From assembly GCA_902810755.1 (NCBI GenBank), contig CADDYT010000001.1:89436-153435 (forward strand): a stretch of DNA of 64,000 nucleotides, read 5' to 3'. Below, piece by piece: positions 60,188-64,000 of this stretch. The notes under the pieces are model-generated. The model did not search any database. It saw only the letters and a program-made list of their open reading frames with translations, and was not told the DNA's origin. Positions within the stretch are counted from its first letter, which is position 1. Every line of letters starts with the position of its first letter. Source of the DNA: Chloroflexota bacterium (GTDB taxonomy: Bacteria > Chloroflexota > Ktedonobacteria > Ktedonobacterales > Ktedonobacteraceae). The position numbers were made by a program, and so were the translations under genes.

Positions 60188-61978
60188 TCACCTGGAGACC
60201 TCCAACCGTTCATGGCTCTGGCGTCCTAGCGTGATCCAGCCACTATTGATTGGATTCGTTCTGCTTTCTCGCCGGTAGCGAGCAACCAGCTCGACAAGAT
60301 AGGGGTCCGTTTGCCAGCGCTGGATCTGGCTAAGGATGGTCTCATCCTGGAGTTGGTCTGCGTGTGTTTCGATCACTGTACTGACCATCTGACCAGCAAG
60401 CTGCTCGAACTGGCGGACATTTGCTGCGAACTGGGCCTCTAGCTCAGAATGAGACAATCCTGCTGCCATCCCGGTATGCAGTTTCTGCATAAAATCGAAC
60501 GGAGAATACAGGTCAACAAAGGTATCGGACGCCACTGGTTGGGCAATGGTATACCATTCGCGGAAGAACGCCTGGACACGGTTGCTCAGCACAGCGACCC
60601 GTGATAAAGTAGCGGCGACGCCTGGGCTGTCTGCGATCCCTCGAAACTTGTCGTGGAAGTAGAGCAGGCCAAAAACGCCCCAATAGAAAGCTGTATCCCA
60701 GATGATTTTGGCGACCATGATCTGGGCATTATCCATGAGGTAATACTGCTGCTCATAGATACCTAGCCATATATTCGTTAAATTCAGAAAGAGCTGGTTA
60801 TGGATCGCCACCCGACCGTGGATATCCTCGCCCTTGAGATCCCTGACAATCAAGTCGCAGATCAGCCCGTTGCTAATGGCGATCAGATCACTACCGGGGG
60901 AATAGAGGGGATCTAAAGAGACTCCCGCTTCTCCGGTGAGGCACCAGCGCTCGGCAGAGAAAACCTGCTGGCAACTGTAGGAATAGTCCTTCATCACCCG
61001 AAAGTCCAGCACCTGCTCCCGGTGCTGCTCCACGGCTTGCGCGCACTGCGGCTCGTGCTGCTGCAACCAGTTGAGCGCCCGTTCAAAGCGGTTCATCTGC
61101 TCAAAGGGGTGCATGCTGGCATCGCTCACAATGCCAATGCTGGTCGAGTCGGAGGCCAGGCGAATGAGCCAGACCCAGTAGCCTGGTCCCATCAGATGGT
61201 TGGTGGAAAGCGAGCGATCCCCTTCGGTAATGCGACTGCGCCAGGCGGGGTCCATGACCCATTGATTAATGTCGATGGGATGAGCAATACGGAACCAGGC
61301 CGCATTGGCATGGTGGCTCACCTTCTTGACCAGCCCAAGCTGCCGTTTCAACAGGGAGGAGCGGCCAGTGGCATCCACCACCCAGCGCGCCTGGATTTCC
61401 CGCACCTGCTCCTGCTGGAGGATGCGCAGCTGATGAAACGCTTCCTGCGGCTGCAAGCTCAGCTGCTGCACCTTGCAGCCGTCCAGAAAGACGATCCCCT
61501 CTTCTCGGATTTGACTGCCCAGTGCATTCTCCAGCCGCCCCCGGTCAAGCTGATAGGTGGCTAGAGGAGGGAATACAGTTGAACCCAGCTCAACGCGCCG
61601 GTTGATCTGCTGGTTCTCCTCAAAGCTGAAGAACATGCGCAGACCAAACTTGCGTATTTGCTGCGTGTTCAGATGCTCTTCCTGTCCCAGAATATCCCGT
61701 AGATAGTGGGCCGCAATCTCCACAGTGGACTCGCCCACTTTGTGAGCCGCCTGCGGGGCTGGCTGCTTCTGCTTCTCCACGACAAGAACCTTGATGGTCG
61801 GACGGATCTTTTTGAGCTGCAAGGCCAGCGTCAGCCCGGCCATTCCCCCACCCAGAATAGCCACATCATACTGATTGGAGGAGGCATCAACTGCAGTCTC
61901 CCGCTTCTGTAACTGACGAATGAGCAGCGCCCGCTTTTCTGCCGGAAGCGCGGCAATACGACTCATCATATCATCCAT
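60188..61978 (-). CDS. flavin-dependent halogenase-like protein, copy 3, with docking-like N-terminus
   Basis: 596 residues from MDDMMSRIAALPAEKRALL (AAGGAGGG upstream; a TTG one codon earlier is unlikely). The first 30 residues resemble the thioesterase N-terminus and are absent from copies 1 and 2. The FAD motif AILGGGMAGLTLAL and KVGES are kept, but the halogenase signature reads GYWVWLIRLASD, so the Pro of WxWxIP is Arg. A short stretch around the second FAD motif is identical with copy 1 rather than copy 2. It is the first gene of the run, hence next to the promoter. Confidence 0.87.
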   Translation of the reverse strand: MDDMMSRIAALPAEKRALLIRQLQKRETAVDASSNQYDVAILGGGMAGLTLALQLKKIRPTIKVLVVEKQKQPAPQAAHKVGESTVEIAAHYLRDILGQEEHLNTQQIRKFGLRMFFSFEENQQINRRVELGSTVFPPLATYQLDRGRLENALGSQIREEGIVFLDGCKVQQLSLQPQEAFHQLRILQQEQVREIQARWVVDATGRSSLLKRQLGLVKKVSHHANAAWFRIAHPIDINQWVMDPAWRSRITEGDRSLSTNHLMGPGYWVWLIRLASDSTSIGIVSDASMHPFEQMNRFERALNWLQQHEPQCAQAVEQHREQVLDFRVMKDYSYSCQQVFSAERWCLTGEAGVSLDPLYSPGSDLIAISNGLICDLIVRDLKGEDIHGRVAIHNQLFLNLTNIWLGIYEQQYYLMDNAQIMVAKIIWDTAFYWGVFGLLYFHDKFRGIADSPGVAATLSRVAVLSNRVQAFFREWYTIAQPVASDTFVDLYSPFDFMQKLHTGMAAGLSHSELEAQFAANVRQFEQLAGQMVSTVIETHADQLQDETILSQIQRWQTDPYLVELVARYRRESRTNPINSGWITLGRQSHERLEVSR

Positions 61979-62259
61979 CAAGGACCCTCCTTATGTAATT
62001 CTTAAGAAATTAAGAGCTTGTGTCCCTATTCTGGATGGGTATGCTTACCAAAGCTTTACCGGCATTGAAAGAGAGAAGTAATACAGGGAGAGGACTACGA
62101 AGGGATTTGAGTTGCGTTCTGTCTTCGGGGCAAGGTGAGGAAAGCATGGTTTCCCAATTCCTGAGCAAAAGAGGGATGATGGTGGGCAGTAGTCCACCGT
62201 CATCCCTCTTTTGCTGATTCACTAATCCCCCAACGGATTCTTTTCGCCTTCATCCCCGG
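61979..62259. promoter_or_regulatory. probable promoter region of the polyketide operon
   Basis: 281 bases before the first halogenase-like gene. It contains the long hairpin at 62164-62215 and an AT-rich stretch (TTAATTTCTTAAGAATTA on the minus strand) 20-40 bases before the start codon. No consensus -35/-10 pair stood out. Confidence 0.4.
62164..62215. terminator. 22-base hairpin between the sigma/RRDY genes and the polyketide operon
   Basis: Arms AGCAAAAGAGGGATGATGGTGG (62164-62185) and 62194-62215, one mismatch, 8-base loop. It would end transcripts from the minus-strand RRDY gene before the operon promoter; the T-rich arm helps, but there is no trailing T-run. Confidence 0.5.
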
Positions 62260-62448
62260 CTAGTCTGTCAACCGGCCAGTCGCTACCAGCCAGCGCAGAA
62301 ATTCCAGGCGACGGAGTTCCACCAGTATCTGCTGCTGCTCTCTTTCCAGATAATCTCTACGAAATTGACTCAGGTGTTCAATTTGCGTCGGCGTAAAACC
62401 GGCTTCAAGCAATCCCTCACGGCTCTCCTCGATTCTCTCGCTGTTCAT
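62260..62448 (-). CDS. small RRDY-motif protein (paralogue of the one at 3.1 kb)
   Basis: 62 residues from MNSERIEESREGLLEAGF, with AAAGGTG upstream. Aligns with the 3105-3317 protein through the AG-(W/F)-T-x2-(E/Q)-IE-x-L motif, RRDY and RWLVA. It is predicted helical throughout. It lies between the sigma factor gene and the polyketide operon on the same strand. The function is unknown. Confidence 0.65.
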   Translation of the reverse strand: MNSERIEESREGLLEAGFTPTQIEHLSQFRRDYLEREQQQILVELRRLEFLRWLVATGRLTD

Positions 62449-62619
62449 AATGCACCTTTCATCTTACGAGCAAATGGCTTAAAGGCACTTCAAGAACGTC
62501 CTGCATATAAGGAGAGTGTAGTATACACACTTACTGAACACTTCCCCTTGTTGGAAGCACCCGGTAAGAGGGTGCAGGCTATGCCAGTTGTTGTAAATCC
62601 AGGAAAATAGCTGCTTCCC

Positions 62620-63522
62620 CTAATCTAGATAGTCTTTGAGCTGGTGGTTTGTGTGTGGATGGCGCAACTTCCGAATGGCTCTCTCCTCAATCTGGCGCAC
62701 TCTTTCTCGCGTCACTTTCAACTTTTTTCCCACCTCCTCCAATGTATAGTCATGATCGTCTATCAGGCCGAAACGCAGTTCAATAACCCGCCGCTCGCCG
62801 ACGCTTAGTTGACCAAGTATTCCCCACAGATCTTCTCGTAGCATGCGTTGATTGACGGCTTCCGTAGGTTCACTCTCACTGTTAGCTTCGACGAGATCGC
62901 CGAGCGTATTTTCCTCTTCTTCCGACAGAGGAGCATCCAGAGAGAAGATTCTTTCCGTCCAGAGCAGCAGTTGGCCGATACGTTCCATCGTCATCCCTGA
63001 CCGCTCTGCGAGTATCTCAGGCGTTGGTTCGCATCCCAATTCCTGGTACAGATCTCGCGTCAAACGTTTGACGCACCGTGCCTCTTCCATAATATGAGGA
63101 GGAAGGCGTACCACATGAGTATATTCCAGGATCGCATGTACAATTGCCTGCCTGATCCACCAGGTCGCATATGTTGAAAAACGGAACCCTTTTCTGTAGT
63201 CGAATTTCGCCACGGCTCGAATAAGTCCGATGTTTCCCTCTTCAATGAGGTCTTCCAGGGTAAGTCCCTGTCCAACATATTTTTTCGCGATACTTACCAC
63301 CAGTCGCAAGTTCGCCTCTACGATCTGGTTACGTGCATCCATATCTCCCTGCTCTGCTCGCTCTGCTAGAGAGGCTTCGCGGGCTGCCGAGAGCAGAGGA
63401 ATGCCGACGAACTCACGAAAGTAGAGATGCAAACTATCGCTCTGGGCGAAACGGCTGATGTCTATATTTTCTGCGGTTTCACGTTCTATCGCATTTTGCT
63501 CAATGAGGGTGGAATTATGCAT
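62620..63522 (-). CDS. sigma-70 family factor, group 2-like
   Basis: 300 residues from [18 protein letters not shown]. Region 1.2 ([17 protein letters not shown]), region 2 ([37 protein letters not shown]), region 3 and region 4 with HTH ([21 protein letters not shown]) are all present. Region 1.1 and the large non-conserved insert of RpoD are absent, and the residues after WWIRQAI ([15 protein letters not shown]) differ from the housekeeping TRALADQARTIRIPVH pattern. It is probably an alternative, non-essential sigma factor. Its closeness to the polyketide operon may be regulatory. Confidence 0.93.
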   Translation of the reverse strand: MHNSTLIEQNAIERETAENIDISRFAQSDSLHLYFREFVGIPLLSAAREASLAERAEQGDMDARNQIVEANLRLVVSIAKKYVGQGLTLEDLIEEGNIGLIRAVAKFDYRKGFRFSTYATWWIRQAIVHAILEYTHVVRLPPHIMEEARCVKRLTRDLYQELGCEPTPEILAERSGMTMERIGQLLLWTERIFSLDAPLSEEEENTLGDLVEANSESEPTEAVNQRMLREDLWGILGQLSVGERRVIELRFGLIDDHDYTLEEVGKKLKVTRERVRQIEERAIRKLRHPHTNHQLKDYLD

Positions 63523-63726
63523 CCCGTTGTTTCCTCTCTCTAGACTTCTTAGACCTCTCTATGAAGAGAGTATCCCTTCCCATTCACCTTCTACTTACCA
63601 GTGTTGTCATAGACGGGTATAAAGGCAGAGAACTCATACACTGGCTGCTTGCTGGTTGTGCAACTGCTGGCGAGAATGTAGAGATGAGGACAGGACTATA
63701 TCCACTCCCGGAAAGTTATCGTGTAT

Positions 63727-64000
63727 TTATGATATCTTCAGTTGTTTTTGACCCTGACGGCGCAAGAAGTCAGGGCGCAACAAGAACAGGCCGTAGCAGG
63801 CAAGGACGAAGCCAGGAACAATCAGGGCTGCAGCCGCCATTACCGACGAAAGTGTCGAAAGCGTCGAGTGAATCGTGGCAATGCCACCCTTGCTAAAAAG
63901 CGTCATATTCGCGGGGAGATCATAGAGCGCGTGGAAAATGATGAGAGGCCAGATCGTTCCTGTGCGCAGTCGACAGACCGAGAAACCGAAGCCCAGCAGC
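63727..64000 (-). CDS. CPBP-family intramembrane metalloprotease, C-terminal part
   Basis: The frame enters from the right edge reading LLGFGFSVCRLRTGTIWPLIIFHALYDLPAN and ends at 63727. The RTGTIWPLI-x2-HALYD stretch is the last conserved motif of CPBP (CAAX-processing/bacteriocin-immunity) proteins, with its metal-binding His. Two further hydrophobic helices follow. The first conserved motif lies outside the window. The sigma gene and this one are separated by about 200 bases. Confidence 0.8.
   Translation of the reverse strand, partial: LLGFGFSVCRLRTGTIWPLIIFHALYDLPANMTLFSKGGIATIHSTLSTLSSVMAAAALIVPGFVLACYGLFLLRPDFLRRQGQKQLKIS

Overview
The window looks like a chromosome segment of a Ktedonobacteria-type member of the Chloroflexota. 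This is an inference from content: tandem universal stress proteins, a BTAD/TPR activator, a GAF-multi-PAS histidine kinase, a DUF2249/metal-sulfur assembly set, many insertion sequences and a large polyketide cluster. No rRNA or other firm taxonomic marker is present.

Layout. 1-5.0 kb: a minus-strand stress/repair group (SDR oxidoreductase, cut by the window edge; small Cys protein; UspA tandem; AlkA-type glycosylase; small RRDY protein; second UspA tandem; OsmC). 5.9-6.9 kb: plus-strand zinc-ribbon protein, coiled-coil protein and ferredoxin. 7.3-12.3 kb: a redox/NO-type group (cupredoxin lipoprotein, two DUF2249 proteins, a 12-helix NnrS/heme-copper-like membrane protein, DUF59 protein, cupin). 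Two near-identical CRP/FNR-type half-palindromes lie 112-119 bp upstream of the two DUF2249 genes. An IS1-like element sits between the cupredoxin gene and one of these sites. 12.3-24.4 kb: divergent response regulator and histidine kinase, an integrase remnant, a HEAT-repeat protein, a PQQ-propeller lipoprotein, two methyltransferases and a BTAD activator. 24.4-36.9 kb: an insertion-sequence graveyard with a degenerate tRNA-Gly-like sequence, IS1182 (frameshifted), an IS21 element that carries two extra genes and splits a ytxH-like gene, IS3, an IS5-like remnant and ISL3 (frameshifted).

37-62 kb: the main accessory locus. Two mosaic phenylacetate-CoA-ligase-like genes flank an MFS transporter on the plus strand and end at a strong terminator. 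Facing them is a roughly 20-kb minus-strand run, in transcription order: three flavin-dependent halogenase-like genes, a type II thioesterase, one large KS-AT-DH-KR-ACP polyketide synthase, five tandem DUF1702-like genes, an FAD oxidoreductase, an MFS transporter and an SCP2-domain protein. The natural reading is one operon for a halogenated product of a single iterative polyketide synthase, with its own release, oxidation and export functions. DUF1702 proteins are known beside enediyne synthases, but this synthase does not have the enediyne domain order, so the combination is the best candidate here for an undescribed pathway.

62-64 kb: a small paralogue of the RRDY protein, a sigma-70 family factor and the C-terminal end of a CPBP-type membrane protease. 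Assignments come from reading motifs by eye; no database search was possible.
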